Positions 7,306 to 14,816 of a stretch of 27,807 bases of DNA are shown here, one piece after another. Under the pieces are notes generated by a model. It did no database searches. It worked only from the letters and a program-made list of their open reading frames with translations, and was not told where the DNA came from. The DNA is from CAYJAY01 sp964368445 (GTDB taxonomy: Bacteria > Bacillota > Clostridia > Oscillospirales > Ruminococcaceae): assembly GCA_964368445.1 (NCBI GenBank), contig CAYJAY010000033.1, positions 1-27,807 on the forward strand, given 5' to 3'. How positions within the stretch are numbered: position 1 is the first letter of the stretch; each line of letters starts with the position of its first letter. A program made the position numbers and the translations under genes.

Positions 7306-8565
7306 CTATTTCATATACCAAAACGTTTCGTACGCTTGTTCGTTGTCGTTAAACTTTTCTGGGTCGTGGCCGATTTGAAAACTGTCGTAATCGTTAAGCC
7401 CTCTTTCCGGTTTTGATTTGTTGAAGATATAGCTTGAAAACAAAACGGTTATCGGAACAGCGGCAATTATTCCGATACTACCCACCACAGATTTCACTAT
7501 CTCGACCGTCACCATCTCAAAGTTTAAAAGCGCAAGCGTTCCCGAGTTGTATGATGTCAAAAGCAAAACCGTCGTAAGGCTACTTCCGATATACGCCAAA
7601 ATCAACGTGTTGATCATCGTTCCAACCGCGTCTTTACCGATGTTCATGCCGGAAGAAAACATGCTTTTGAACGAACGATGTTTCATCTTTTCCGAAAGTT
7701 CCTGCATAGACGACGCTATCGTCATCGCAACGTCCATAACTGCGCCTAGCGAGCCGATTATAATTCCGGCGAACACAAGCGAAATAAGATCGAGCGAAAC
7801 GCCGTTTGAAAGGTTCAAAAGATACATGTCGTCTTGTTGGACGACGCCGTTTATCTTGAAGATGTCGTTAGACAAAAGCGAAAGTATTCCGGCAACAACA
7901 ACCCCGCCGACGTTTCCAATTATTGCGGACCAGGTTTTTTTGTTTAAACCGTTCAAGATAATAAGGCTTAAGACGATGATGATAATCGCCGATATCCATG
8001 TTAAACTATATACATTTGAACCGCCAAGCACCGCCGGAACAAAACAAAGAAGCATATATGCAACGGTGAACAAAAGTGAGACTATCGCAAAAAAACCTTT
8101 GCTTCTTCCGAGAAGCACAACCAACCCCAAAAACAACATAACAATACCGATTAAAGCCGGAATTCTGTTGTGTTGGGCATACACAAACTGGTTGCTAAGC
8201 GCGCTGTCATACGTCGTTTGGGTCACAACTATGTTGTCGCCCACCTCGACTTCGTATGAAACCATTCCAAGCATGACATCGTGGTGTTGCTGTGCTTGAA
8301 CCTCTTGCCCCTCAAGCTCGCCCGATTTAATCGTGGCGCTAAATTCGGTTATCTTGCCCGAGATTATTTCGTCGCCGTAATAATCAAGCGTAGTTTGTAT
8401 ATCGGTTCCATAAACTTCGGTTACCTCGGCTTGATAGAACTGTTGAAACGTGTCGGACGACGGCTGTTGTGAAAACAGATTGTATCCCACAACCACAACA
8501 ACTATCGCGATTACAATTGCGACAATTCTTGAAACAATGTCGCCGGTGTTCTGTTTGTTATCCAA
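7306..8565 (-). CDS. YibE/F family multi-spanning membrane protein
   Basis: The 419-residue product has one N-terminal membrane segment (about 12-30), an extracytoplasmic domain of about 100 residues, and then about seven membrane segments from residue 136. The segment GSLGAVMDVAMTIASSMQEL (about 271-290) is the conserved core of the YibE/F family (PF07907). The start is TTG at 8565-8563, preceded by AAGGAG at a spacing of 8. The role of this family is not established; a transport function has been suggested. It lies downstream of the penicillin-binding protein gene on the same strand, but the hairpin between them suggests partly separate transcription. Confidence 0.88.
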   Translation of the reverse strand: MDNKQNTGDIVSRIVAIVIAIVVVVVGYNLFSQQPSSDTFQQFYQAEVTEVYGTDIQTTLDYYGDEIISGKITEFSATIKSGELEGQEVQAQQHHDVMLGMVSYEVEVGDNIVVTQTTYDSALSNQFVYAQHNRIPALIGIVMLFLGLVVLLGRSKGFFAIVSLLFTVAYMLLCFVPAVLGGSNVYSLTWISAIIIIVLSLIILNGLNKKTWSAIIGNVGGVVVAGILSLLSNDIFKINGVVQQDDMYLLNLSNGVSLDLISLVFAGIIIGSLGAVMDVAMTIASSMQELSEKMKHRSFKSMFSSGMNIGKDAVGTMINTLILAYIGSSLTTVLLLTSYNSGTLALLNFEMVTVEIVKSVVGSIGIIAAVPITVLFSSYIFNKSKPERGLNDYDSFQIGHDPEKFNDNEQAYETFWYMK

Positions 8566-8611
8566 AACTTTTTCTCCTTGTTTTAACTATTATCAAATAT
8601 TTTTTACCATA

Positions 8612-8664
8612 AAACCCGAGAAATACCGATTAAACGATTAAAGTTAACGATATCTCTCGGGTTT
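8612..8664 (-). terminator. Intrinsic terminator after the penicillin-binding protein gene
   Basis: AAACCCGAGA (8612-8621) pairs with TCTCGGGTTT (8655-8664), extended by ATA/TAT across one mismatch, with a loop of about 25 bases. On the minus strand the hairpin ends in TTTTA. It separates the PBP gene from the YibE/F gene, and may allow some read-through. Confidence 0.65.
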
Positions 8665-8703
8665 ATAATTGTTTTATTGTAGCACTTGGTTTTGAAAATT
8701 TAT

Positions 8704-11700
8704 CTAAGCTTCGGGTGGTGTATATCCATAGATAAATTCCGGGTTGTGGTCGGTTGCTGTGCAGACGGGCGGAATGTTGCTCGCCTTATACCAACCGTTT
8801 GTTTCTCCCGTCACACATCCTGTCGTCGCAAGGTCTCCCGAAACTTTACAGTATTGGCGCGAAACAACCGTTTCGTCTACAGGGAAATCTTTGTACGGAA
8901 GTTCTTCTGTTATTCTTTCCATGACATATTTCCAAGCGCTTCGGTTTGCTGAATAGCCGTTGCCTGTTTTTTCTTCAATAGGCACTTTTGTCTTGTGTCC
9001 TACCCAAACGCCGGTGATATAGTATGGGTCCATACCGATATACCAAAGGTCGGTAGCGTTGCCTGCTCCGTCGTCGGCGGTGCCGGATTTTCCGGCATGT
9101 GAAAGGCCGTTGGGGTGGTCGAACGCCGCGTTGTTCCAACGGCTGCCCGTTCCCCTGTCCATAACGCTTTCGAGAAGCTTGTTCATAACCATTGCGCTGT
9201 CGGGTTGTAGCGCTTGTATAGGTTGGATTTGTTGTGTCATGTCAAGCACGACATCTCCGCGGTTGTCCACAATCCTTGTGTAGCTGTGCGGTTCATAGAA
9301 CTGTCCGCCGTTGCCAAAAACCATGTATGCCGCCGTCATGTCGTATAGGTTTGTTCCGTCCTGCAACATTCCAAGCCCCAAAGCACCACCTGCGTTTCGG
9401 TCGTTGTTGGGGAAATAGCTTTCGTTAAGGGTGAGGCCCATACGTGTCGTGAGATAGTCGAACGCGAAACTGCTTCCTATTAAGTCCATCGAAGCTGCCG
9501 CCGTCGTGTTAAGTGAAACTTCAATAGCTCTAACAACTGTTATAAGTTGGTTTGTCCAAACTCCGCCCCAGTTGCTAGGCCAGTTTGGCTCTTCTTTCGA
9601 GTTGCTTTCAAGGTTTGAAATCGGGCTGTCCACAAACACGGTTGAATAGTGTATCTTGTCGGTGTCGATTGCCGGCGCATAGGGAGCAAGCGGTTTCATC
9701 GTCGACCCCGGTTGTTTAAGTGCTTCGGTTGCGTAGTTGAAAGCAAGGCTTTCTTCCTTTGGAAGAATTGAGCCAGCAATTCCTTTAAGTTGCCCTTGAT
9801 AGTCAAGCACAACTATAGACCCTTCGACCGGTTCGGTGGCATCTTCGGGGTTGTGTCCCTCCCAAAGAATATCTCCGTCGGCGTCGATAACCGCGTCGTC
9901 AACTGCTTGTTGAATATCGTGATCGATAGTTAGGTATACCGTGAGACCGCCTGTGTAAAGATAGTTGTTGGCTTCCTCTGCCGTCATGCCTTTATATAGT
10001 TGGAAATCCTCTATAATCTCTTTTATAGCGACGTCGGTAAAAAACGTATATATATCTTCGCCGCTGTTGGTGTAACCCTCTTCAGGGAACGTCATGGCGT
10101 CGCTTTCCGCCATAGCGGCATCATATTCCGCCTTTGTAAGGGTTCCAAGTTCTTCGTACATCTGGGTTATAACCCAGTCTCTTTGATCTTTGTTGCTTTC
10201 GGGATTTCCGAACGGACTGTAGGCGACCGGAGCTTTTGTTATAACAACTATAGCGGCACATTCCGCAACGGTCAGTTCTTCTGTCGTCTTGTCAAAATAG
10301 TGGTTTGCGCCGGCTTCAATTCCGGCAACGGTACCCGAAAGGCTTATGGTGTTTAGATACGATTCAAGTATCTGGTCTTTTGAAAATTCCTGCTCCATGA
10401 CAAGCGCTCGGAAGATTTCGCGAAGTTTACGCAGTGCACCTTCAATTCCCGAAGCTTCGTTTTCTGTTGTGATGTTTTTTATAAGCTGTTGTGTAAGCGT
10501 TGAGCCACCCTGTCTTGTGGGAAGAAGATCGAGCGGAGTATAGGCATTAAGCGTTGCCGCAATCGTTCTTATCCAATCAACCCCTTGGTGTTCAAAAAAA
10601 CCGTGGTCTTCCGAGGCTATGATAACATCGATGAGATGATCCGGCATCTCGCCGAGTTCTACCCAACGGCGATTTTGTCCCTCATAGATCCTTTGGTATT
10701 CGACATAGTCGCCGACCGTTTCGTCGTACGCCATGAATATAGTCGAGTAGGTAAGCTTAACCGCGTTGAGATCCAGCATGTCTCCGTCGTCCGCTGTTGC
10801 GTTTGAAACATAGGAAGCTATGGCGACGGCCACCCCGCAACCGGCAATTATTCCAAGACACACAAAACCCAGCAAAATCTCCATCGCTATCCTAAGCTTT
10901 GTTTTTTTGCCGTTCTTTTTTTTCTTTTTCTTTTTTCCGTTAGAACTTCCACCGGAGCTTCTGGATCCCGGTTTTTGTCCAGCTTTACCGTTTTTGTTAT
11001 CTTTATCGTCTGCGTTTGCACCGGAACCTGCCGAAATTTTTGCGCGTGAATTTTGCGCAGGTGGCGGAACTCGAGAAGCCAGCGACGGGAACTTTTCGTT
11101 AAGGTCGCTTTCAAGTTTTTTGCCAAACGGCTCGGGACGTTTGTTTTGTTCGGCGGAACTTAAATCATCTGACGCAGGTTGTGTTTCGCTTTGATTTTGC
11201 GCAACGTCAGTTTGACCTATCCCGTTTGGGGTTGAAATCGGTTGCTTTTGAGCGCCGCTCACACCAAGTGTCCCCAAAATATCGTCTAAATTTTGGTTGT
11301 TTGCCGGAATAGCCGCGCCAAGTGTTGGGTCTTTTGCCAAACTCTCGAGTTGTTTCAAATCGTTGGCGCTAAACATTCCACCACCAGAGGGAACTGTCGG
11401 GTTGCCTGCGCGGAACGTTTGGTTTTGGACAGGCGTATTGTTTGCGTACGGCGTTGGCATGTTTGGGTTTTGTTGCCCCACCACCGGTTGGCGCGTTGGA
11501 ACTTGTCCTTGCGGCATTTGTACAGGGGGCATGTTTTGACGGAGCATGTTGGGAGGCATTGCCCCGTTTTGGGGCATCGGGGAAAGCGGTTGCGCGCCTG
11601 CTTTAAAAACTCCGCCCGTTCCGGGAGCAAAAGACCCAGAAGGCCGCGGTATGTTACCGTTTGGGGGAACTTGCCCTTGTGGCGTTGCTTGTGGAGTTGC

Positions 11701-11763
11701 TTGTGGATTTGGTTTATTTTGATTATACGGATTATACGGTCCGTTGTTGTTGAAATTATTCAT
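8704..11763 (-). CDS. Class A penicillin-binding protein (PBP1A type) with long low-complexity N-terminus
   Basis: A 1019-residue bifunctional peptidoglycan synthase. Residues 1-290 are cytoplasmic and rich in Pro, Asn, Gln and Gly, ending in a run of seven lysines at 277-283. A membrane anchor follows at about 292-318. The GT51 glycosyltransferase domain has SEDHGFFEHQGVDW with catalytic Glu385 and the RQGGSTLTQQLIKN motif near 417-430. The transpeptidase domain has the active-site serine in PGSTMK (Ser687), SLN at 750-752 and KSGT at 892-895. It thus polymerises glycan and cross-links peptides outside the membrane. GGAGGG lies 8 bases before the ATG. The N-terminal tail is much longer than usual for the family and may bind cell-division or elongation partners; that is an inference. 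Confidence 0.93.
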   Translation of the reverse strand: MNNFNNNGPYNPYNQNKPNPQATPQATPQGQVPPNGNIPRPSGSFAPGTGGVFKAGAQPLSPMPQNGAMPPNMLRQNMPPVQMPQGQVPTRQPVVGQQNPNMPTPYANNTPVQNQTFRAGNPTVPSGGGMFSANDLKQLESLAKDPTLGAAIPANNQNLDDILGTLGVSGAQKQPISTPNGIGQTDVAQNQSETQPASDDLSSAEQNKRPEPFGKKLESDLNEKFPSLASRVPPPAQNSRAKISAGSGANADDKDNKNGKAGQKPGSRSSGGSSNGKKKKKKKNGKKTKLRIAMEILLGFVCLGIIAGCGVAVAIASYVSNATADDGDMLDLNAVKLTYSTIFMAYDETVGDYVEYQRIYEGQNRRWVELGEMPDHLIDVIIASEDHGFFEHQGVDWIRTIAATLNAYTPLDLLPTRQGGSTLTQQLIKNITTENEASGIEGALRKLREIFRALVMEQEFSKDQILESYLNTISLSGTVAGIEAGANHYFDKTTEELTVAECAAIVVITKAPVAYSPFGNPESNKDQRDWVITQMYEELGTLTKAEYDAAMAESDAMTFPEEGYTNSGEDIYTFFTDVAIKEIIEDFQLYKGMTAEEANNYLYTGGLTVYLTIDHDIQQAVDDAVIDADGDILWEGHNPEDATEPVEGSIVVLDYQGQLKGIAGSILPKEESLAFNYATEALKQPGSTMKPLAPYAPAIDTDKIHYSTVFVDSPISNLESNSKEEPNWPSNWGGVWTNQLITVVRAIEVSLNTTAAASMDLIGSSFAFDYLTTRMGLTLNESYFPNNDRNAGGALGLGMLQDGTNLYDMTAAYMVFGNGGQFYEPHSYTRIVDNRGDVVLDMTQQIQPIQALQPDSAMVMNKLLESVMDRGTGSRWNNAAFDHPNGLSHAGKSGTADDGAGNATDLWYIGMDPYYITGVWVGHKTKVPIEEKTGNGYSANRSAWKYVMERITEELPYKDFPVDETVVSRQYCKVSGDLATTGCVTGETNGWYKASNIPPVCTATDHNPEFIYGYTPPEA

Positions 11764-11859
11764 TTGGAAAACCCTCCAAGTTTCGTTTGCGTGTTTCGAT
11801 ACGTTGACAGTTTGTTGTGTTGCGAGTTAAAAAAATATAAAATCCATTTCTAAAATATC

Positions 11860-11888
11860 ATTATAACACATCTATTTGATTTTGTTAA
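11860..11888 (-). promoter_or_regulatory. Probable promoter of the penicillin-binding protein gene
   Basis: On the minus strand TTAACA (11888-11883) and TATAAT (11865-11860) are 17 bases apart, with TG one base before the -10 box (extended -10). It lies about 97 bases upstream of the start codon. Confidence 0.65.
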
Positions 11889-11907
11889 CACTTTGCAACA
11901 AAGTGTT
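11887..11907. promoter_or_regulatory. Perfect dyad overlapping the PBP promoter -35 box
   Basis: AACACTTTG (11887-11895) and CAAAGTGTT (11899-11907) form a 9-base inverted repeat with a 3-base centre. It touches the -35 box, which suits an operator. The rest of the 358-base divergent gap (11764-12121) is AT-rich, with one promoter-like pair for each direction and no gene. Confidence 0.4.
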
Positions 11908-11979
11908 TTAAAAGTTACGTATATATAATACAATTATATATACCAACCTTAAATCAACTTAAAAATCTAAAATTCACTA

Positions 11980-12007
11980 TTGTTAATTGAAAATTTTGTG
12001 TTATACT
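11980..12007 (+). promoter_or_regulatory. Possible promoter of queH
   Basis: TTGTTA (11980-11985) and TATACT (12002-12007) are 16 bases apart, and TG one base before the -10 box gives an extended -10 element. It would leave a 5' leader of about 110 bases before queH. Confidence 0.4.
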
Positions 12008-12121
12008 AATTTTTAAAAAAGCTACCAATGTTTTTTGTTGTCTTATGATAACTTAAAAAAGTTAAAATTCTGTGAATTATTTGTCGACAGGCTTAATTTG
12101 TTTATTTAATAAGAGGGTTTT

Positions 12122-12751
12122 ATGACAAACTATCAATCTGAAATGCAAAAAATATTAAATTCGTTATCTCAACAACCGCAAAAAAATCAACGACAAAAGC
12201 CAAAGCTTTTGCTACATTGTTGTTGTGCGCCTTGTGCGACACACGTGTTGAATATACTGTCGGACAAGTTTGACATAACCGCTTTTTTCTATAATCCAAA
12301 TATATTTCCGTTTTACGAATATGAGAAACGACTTGTTGAGCTTCAAAAGCTTTGCGAGGCGCACCACCCCGACGTTAAAATTATTGCGCCGGAATATAAT
12401 AGCGAAGAATTTTTGGCGGTTTCAAGCGGACTTGAGGACGAGCCGGAACACGGCAGACGTTGCAACGCATGTATATCGTTAAGACTTGAAAAAACGGCAA
12501 AGTTTTCAAAGCAAAACGGATATGATTATTTTTGCTCAACGCTTAGCATAAGCCCACACAAAGACTGCCTTGTGATTAACGAAACGGGCGCGTTGCTTGA
12601 ACAACGGCTAGGGGTTTTGTGGCTTTTCAACGATTTCAAAAAACAAGATGGTTTTAGGGCATCAACCGAACTTAGTAAAAAATACGGAATTTACAGACAA
12701 AACTACTGTGGCTGTGAATTTTCGATTAGAAAAGAGGGAATAGATGATTAA
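12122..12751 (+). CDS. queH: Epoxyqueuosine reductase QueH
   Basis: The 209-residue product is a QueH-family (PF02677) enzyme that performs the last step of queuosine formation, reducing epoxyqueuosine in tRNA without cobalamin. The cysteines for the iron-sulfur and metal site are visible: C33-C34-C35 and C38 in LLHCCCAPC, C114 and C117 in RRCNAC, and C196/C198 in NYCGCEF. The phrase FYNPNIFPFYEYEKR and the STLSISPHKD motif are typical. Length fits the family. AAGAGGG precedes the ATG. The end overlaps the next gene by eight bases, so the two are probably translated together. Confidence 0.93.
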   Translation: MTNYQSEMQKILNSLSQQPQKNQRQKPKLLLHCCCAPCATHVLNILSDKFDITAFFYNPNIFPFYEYEKRLVELQKLCEAHHPDVKIIAPEYNSEEFLAVSSGLEDEPEHGRRCNACISLRLEKTAKFSKQNGYDYFCSTLSISPHKDCLVINETGALLEQRLGVLWLFNDFKKQDGFRASTELSKKYGIYRQNYCGCEFSIRKEGIDD

Positions 12752-13367
12752 ATTAAAAGGGGTTATAGCCGGAGTTTTCGCAACACTTACGACAACGTTT
12801 GTCGGGCTTTTGTTGCTTTTAACAAATGATTTTTTGTATCGACTTGAAATTGATTTTCTTAATATACCCGAACGAAGCGGACTTTCTAAAGAGGTTATCC
12901 TTGAAAACTACAACGCTGTTATATCGTTTTTGTCGCCATTTAACTTTGATGAATTTTCGCTTCCAAGCCTTGCGTTTTCTGAAAATGGGGCGTTTCACTT
13001 TTTGGAGGTTAAATATATACTAATTGGTTTTTATATCTTGGGGTTAGTATCTGCTGTTATGTTGTATTTTATGATAAAAAGGACAAGCCAAAAAGACAAA
13101 CCGACGTTATACGCCGCCTCCGGCATAACCACCCTTGTTTTACCTATCGTTCTAATGTCGTCATTCGCTATCAATTTTGACAGGGCGTTTGTCCTGTTCC
13201 ACGAGATATTTTTTTCAAACGACTACTGGATTTTTGATTACAGGATAGATCCAATAATAACTATCCTGCCCGCCGAATTTTTTATGCATTGTGGCATAGT
13301 TATCGCCTTTTGTTTTATAGCAACTGCGGTTTTGTTTTTCGTCTTGGCGAGAAGAAATAGCCGATAG
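12744..13367 (+). CDS. TIGR01906/DUF1461 integral membrane protein (Lit-like)
   Basis: A 207-residue protein with about four membrane segments (near 8-28, 92-111, 127-145 and 177-202). The soluble loop carries RSGLSKEVILENYNAVISFL, and later FHFLEVK and FHEIFFSND, all marks of the TIGR01906/PF07314 family. Some members are the lipoprotein intramolecular transacylase Lit, which moves an acyl chain from the lipid anchor to the N-terminal cysteine of lipoproteins. Two histidines I recall as important in Lit are matched by H85 and H153. The gene overlaps queH, which is a frequent kind of housekeeping pairing rather than evidence of shared function. Membership is firm; Lit activity is a hypothesis. 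Confidence 0.8.
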   Translation: MIKLKGVIAGVFATLTTTFVGLLLLLTNDFLYRLEIDFLNIPERSGLSKEVILENYNAVISFLSPFNFDEFSLPSLAFSENGAFHFLEVKYILIGFYILGLVSAVMLYFMIKRTSQKDKPTLYAASGITTLVLPIVLMSSFAINFDRAFVLFHEIFFSNDYWIFDYRIDPIITILPAEFFMHCGIVIAFCFIATAVLFFVLARRNSR

Positions 13368-13438
13368 TTCAACAAGCTAAAAAACTTCATATCAAAAAGT
13401 TTCGTCAAAATCCTGTCTTAAAAAGTATAGCCAACCAA

Positions 13439-13582
13439 GCTTTTTGCTGTATACAGTTTATAAAGCGCAAAAAGCGGAACGGGTTTTTAGGGCGTGGGTC
13501 GCCCTAAATCGTTCGGGGGGAGCGGGGGGTGTCGGGGGGCGTGCCGGGGGCGGATTCGAAATAGCCCCCTACGCCCCCTGAC
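13439..13582. repeat. GC-rich intergenic element: three hairpins plus four G-runs
   Basis: The 297-base gap 13368-13664 holds no gene but a dense structured element. Hairpin I: GCTTTTTGC (13439-13447) with GCAAAAAGC (13467-13475), containing the palindrome CTGTATACAG. Hairpin II: GAACG plus TTTAGGGCG (13477-13494) with CGCCCTAAA plus CGTTC (13500-13514). Hairpin III: a G-rich arm at 13531-13551 pairs with a C-rich arm at 13564-13582, with one mismatch and a small bulge. Runs of 6, 6, 6 and 5 G at 13515-13550 fit a G-quadruplex motif. None of the hairpins is followed by a T-run, so it is not a simple terminator. It may be a dispersed repeat or an RNA element. Confidence 0.6.
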
Positions 13583-13664
13583 AAAAAATTATTATAAACG
13601 AATTGTGTTTTGAATAAACCGACAATTCAAATCATTGATTGTATCATAGAAATATTTTTTACAA

Positions 13665-13934
13665 ATGGTATATATGTACATTTTTATACTCATAGCTATA
13701 TTAAATCTAATCTCCTTTTCACTGTTTGCGCTTGATAAATATTTTGCCGTCAAAGGAATGTGGCGCATAAGCGAAAAAACTCTGATGCTGTCCGCCGTTT
13801 TGATGGGAGCTTTTGGGGCTAGTTTGGCAATGTTGCTTGTGCGGCACAAAACAAAAAAAACAATGTTCGTTGTGGGGTTGCCGCTTGTATTAATAGTCCA
13901 AATTTTACTTTTGTCGTTTATAATGCATCTTTAA
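13665..13934 (+). CDS. DUF1294 small membrane protein
   Basis: An 89-residue protein with about three membrane segments. The conserved DUF1294 (PF06961) signature is visible: NLISFSLFALDKYFAVKG at about 15-32, WRISEKTL, then GAFGASLAMLLVRHKTKK. No clear ribosome binding site precedes either candidate start (ATG at 13665 or ATG at 13674), so the first three residues are uncertain. It stands alone between two non-coding structured regions. The role of the family is unknown. Confidence 0.8.
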   Translation: MVYMYIFILIAILNLISFSLFALDKYFAVKGMWRISEKTLMLSAVLMGAFGASLAMLLVRHKTKKTMFVVGLPLVLIVQILLLSFIMHL

Positions 13935-13995
13935 CTACGTTTATAAAAAGTTGAAATATTGTTAATATTCGTCTAAAACTATGAACTAATTTTGA

Positions 13996-14024
13996 TTGAC
14001 AACACCGTTTTAACTTGATATGAT
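13996..14024 (+). promoter_or_regulatory. Strong sigma-A promoter before a non-coding stretch
   Basis: TTGACA (13996-14001) and TATGAT (14019-14024) are separated by 17 bases. No open reading frame follows for over 300 bases, so the transcript must begin with a non-coding leader or be an independent RNA. Confidence 0.8.
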
Positions 14025-14145
14025 ATATACAGTTAAACAAACGTCCGAGCCTTAGGTGTTCCGAGGGTAAAGACCGACACTTATAAATAATATAACCTAA
14101 TCGCAAAAGAGATAACTTGAGCTTAAAGGTAGTATTCAAAATTTT

Positions 14146-14174
14146 CTTAAAACGCCTTGTTTTAAGTTTTATTT
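14146..14174 (+). terminator. First terminator hairpin of the candidate RNA
   Basis: CTTAAAAC (14146-14153) and GTTTTAAG (14159-14166) form a perfect 8-base stem with a 5-base loop, followed by TTTTATTT. The stem is AT-rich, so termination may be partial. Confidence 0.55.
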
Positions 14175-14181
14175 GTATTGC

Positions 14182-14222
14182 AATGCTCTGTTTTGTTTTG
14201 TGCGAAACAGGGCATTTTATAT
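14182..14222 (+). terminator. Second, stronger terminator hairpin of the candidate RNA
   Basis: AATGCTCTGTTT (14182-14193) pairs with AAACAGGGCATT (14205-14216), with a single G-U pair and an 11-base loop, followed by a short T-rich stretch. It lies directly behind the first hairpin, giving a double stop or an antitermination point before the hyd genes. Confidence 0.65.
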
Positions 14223-14249
14223 TTTATGCTATTGCATGCGATATCATAA

Positions 14250-14307
14250 AATAGTGAAAAATGAACAATGAATAGTGAAAAATTAATGTAGAAAATCTTT
14301 GATTTTC
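14250..14307. repeat. Short direct repeat and small hairpin upstream of the hyd regulator
   Basis: A 13-base direct repeat AATAGTGAAAAAT occurs at 14250-14262 and 14271-14283. Just after it, GAAAATC (14291-14297) and GATTTTC (14301-14307) form a dyad around TTT. These could be regulator sites for the hyd operon, or plain AT-rich sequence. Confidence 0.4.
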
Positions 14308-14353
14308 CATTTTCAATTTTTAACTTTTTATTTAAATAAGGGGGAGTAGTATT

Positions 14354-14668
14354 TTGGAGCAAGCAAACAATGTTCAAAACGATACACAAACAAACACAGA
14401 CTTTTCAAACAAACGCCTTGCGTTAATCGGAATAATCATCGAGGACACAAAAAACGAAAGCGACAAAGAGAACATCAAAACCGTAAACCGTCTGCTTTCG
14501 GAATATTCCGATTACATTGTGGGACGCATGGGTTTGCCGTATAAGGAACGCGAGGTGAACGTTATCTCGATTGTAATTGACGCGCCGGCCGACAAGATAA
14601 GCGCACTTTCGGGGAAACTCGGAAAGCTTTCCGGCATAACCTCTAAAGTCGTATATTCAAAGATTTAA
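14354..14668 (+). CDS. TM1266-type iron-only hydrogenase system regulator
   Basis: A 104-residue protein. After a polar N-terminal tail of about 20 residues comes a small ferredoxin-like (ACT/NikR-like) domain: RLALIGIIIEDTKN, then VNRLLSEYSDYIVGRMGLPYKER, then NVISIVIDAPADKISALSGKLGKLSGITSKVVYSK. This matches the TM1266 family, which is regularly encoded beside [FeFe]-hydrogenase maturation genes and is presumed to regulate them. The start is TTG at 14354, supported by GGGGGAG seven bases upstream. It is followed by a 148-base gap with a branched hairpin element and then hydG. The family link is firm; what it senses is unknown. Confidence 0.85.
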   Translation: MEQANNVQNDTQTNTDFSNKRLALIGIIIEDTKNESDKENIKTVNRLLSEYSDYIVGRMGLPYKEREVNVISIVIDAPADKISALSGKLGKLSGITSKVVYSKI

Positions 14669-14671
14669 AAA

Positions 14672-14771
14672 CTTCACCGCAGGTGAAGCTCATGGAAATA
14701 CTCCTTGTCGAACTTCGTTCGCCATTTTGCACTGTTCGTGCAAAAACGTAGTATTTCTTGTATTTTGAGCT
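14672..14771 (+). other. Branched hairpin element between the TM1266 gene and hydG
   Basis: Five perfect stems are packed into 100 bases: CTTCACC/GGTGAAG (14672-14688), outer AGCTCA/TGAGCT (14687-14692, 14766-14771), GAAATACT/AGTATTTC (14695-14702, 14750-14757), CGAAC/GTTCG (14709-14721), and TTTTGCAC/GTGCAAAA (14725-14745). The first and outer stems share two bases, and the last two sit inside the long stem, giving a multi-branched fold. There is no T-run, so it is not a terminator. It may be a dispersed intergenic repeat, an mRNA processing site, or a regulatory RNA element of the hyd operon. Confidence 0.55.
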
Positions 14772-14816
14772 ACATCTAATATAAATAATAATTAAACATT
14801 TGAAAGGACCATAAAA

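Larger units (their letters stand above)
14031..14222 (+). ncRNA. Candidate non-coding or leader RNA upstream of the hyd operon
   Basis: The stretch lies between a near-consensus promoter and two tandem terminator-like hairpins, and has no ribosome site or reading frame. Possible pairings include TTAGGT (14052-14057) with ACCTAA (14095-14100), GTGTT (14056-14060) with GACAC (14076-14080), and GGT with ACC inside it. The first two share two bases and would compete. The length of about 145-190 bases fits a small RNA such as 6S RNA or a riboswitch-like leader, but I do not recognise the family. The first coding gene downstream is the TM1266-type hydrogenase regulator, 131 bases beyond the second hairpin. 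Confidence 0.45.

Noticed and set aside
7547..8299. 250-codon open frame on the plus strand
   Set aside because: It lies fully antisense to the YibE/F gene, whose protein has clear family motifs; the plus-strand product has no recognisable domain and no ribosome site.
11293..11853. 186-codon plus-strand frame over the PBP N-terminus
   Set aside because: It mirrors the repetitive Pro/Gln-rich coding sequence on the other strand; the product is arginine/tryptophan-rich and looks spurious.
13531..13582. GC-rich hairpin III considered as a rho-independent terminator
   Set aside because: Neither strand has a T-run after the stem; the plus strand continues with A.
14031..14180. Non-coding stretch considered as SRP RNA, tmRNA or RNase P RNA
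   Set aside because: The conserved loops I would expect for those RNAs (for example the SRP GGAA tetraloop region) are not visible; left as an unknown RNA.
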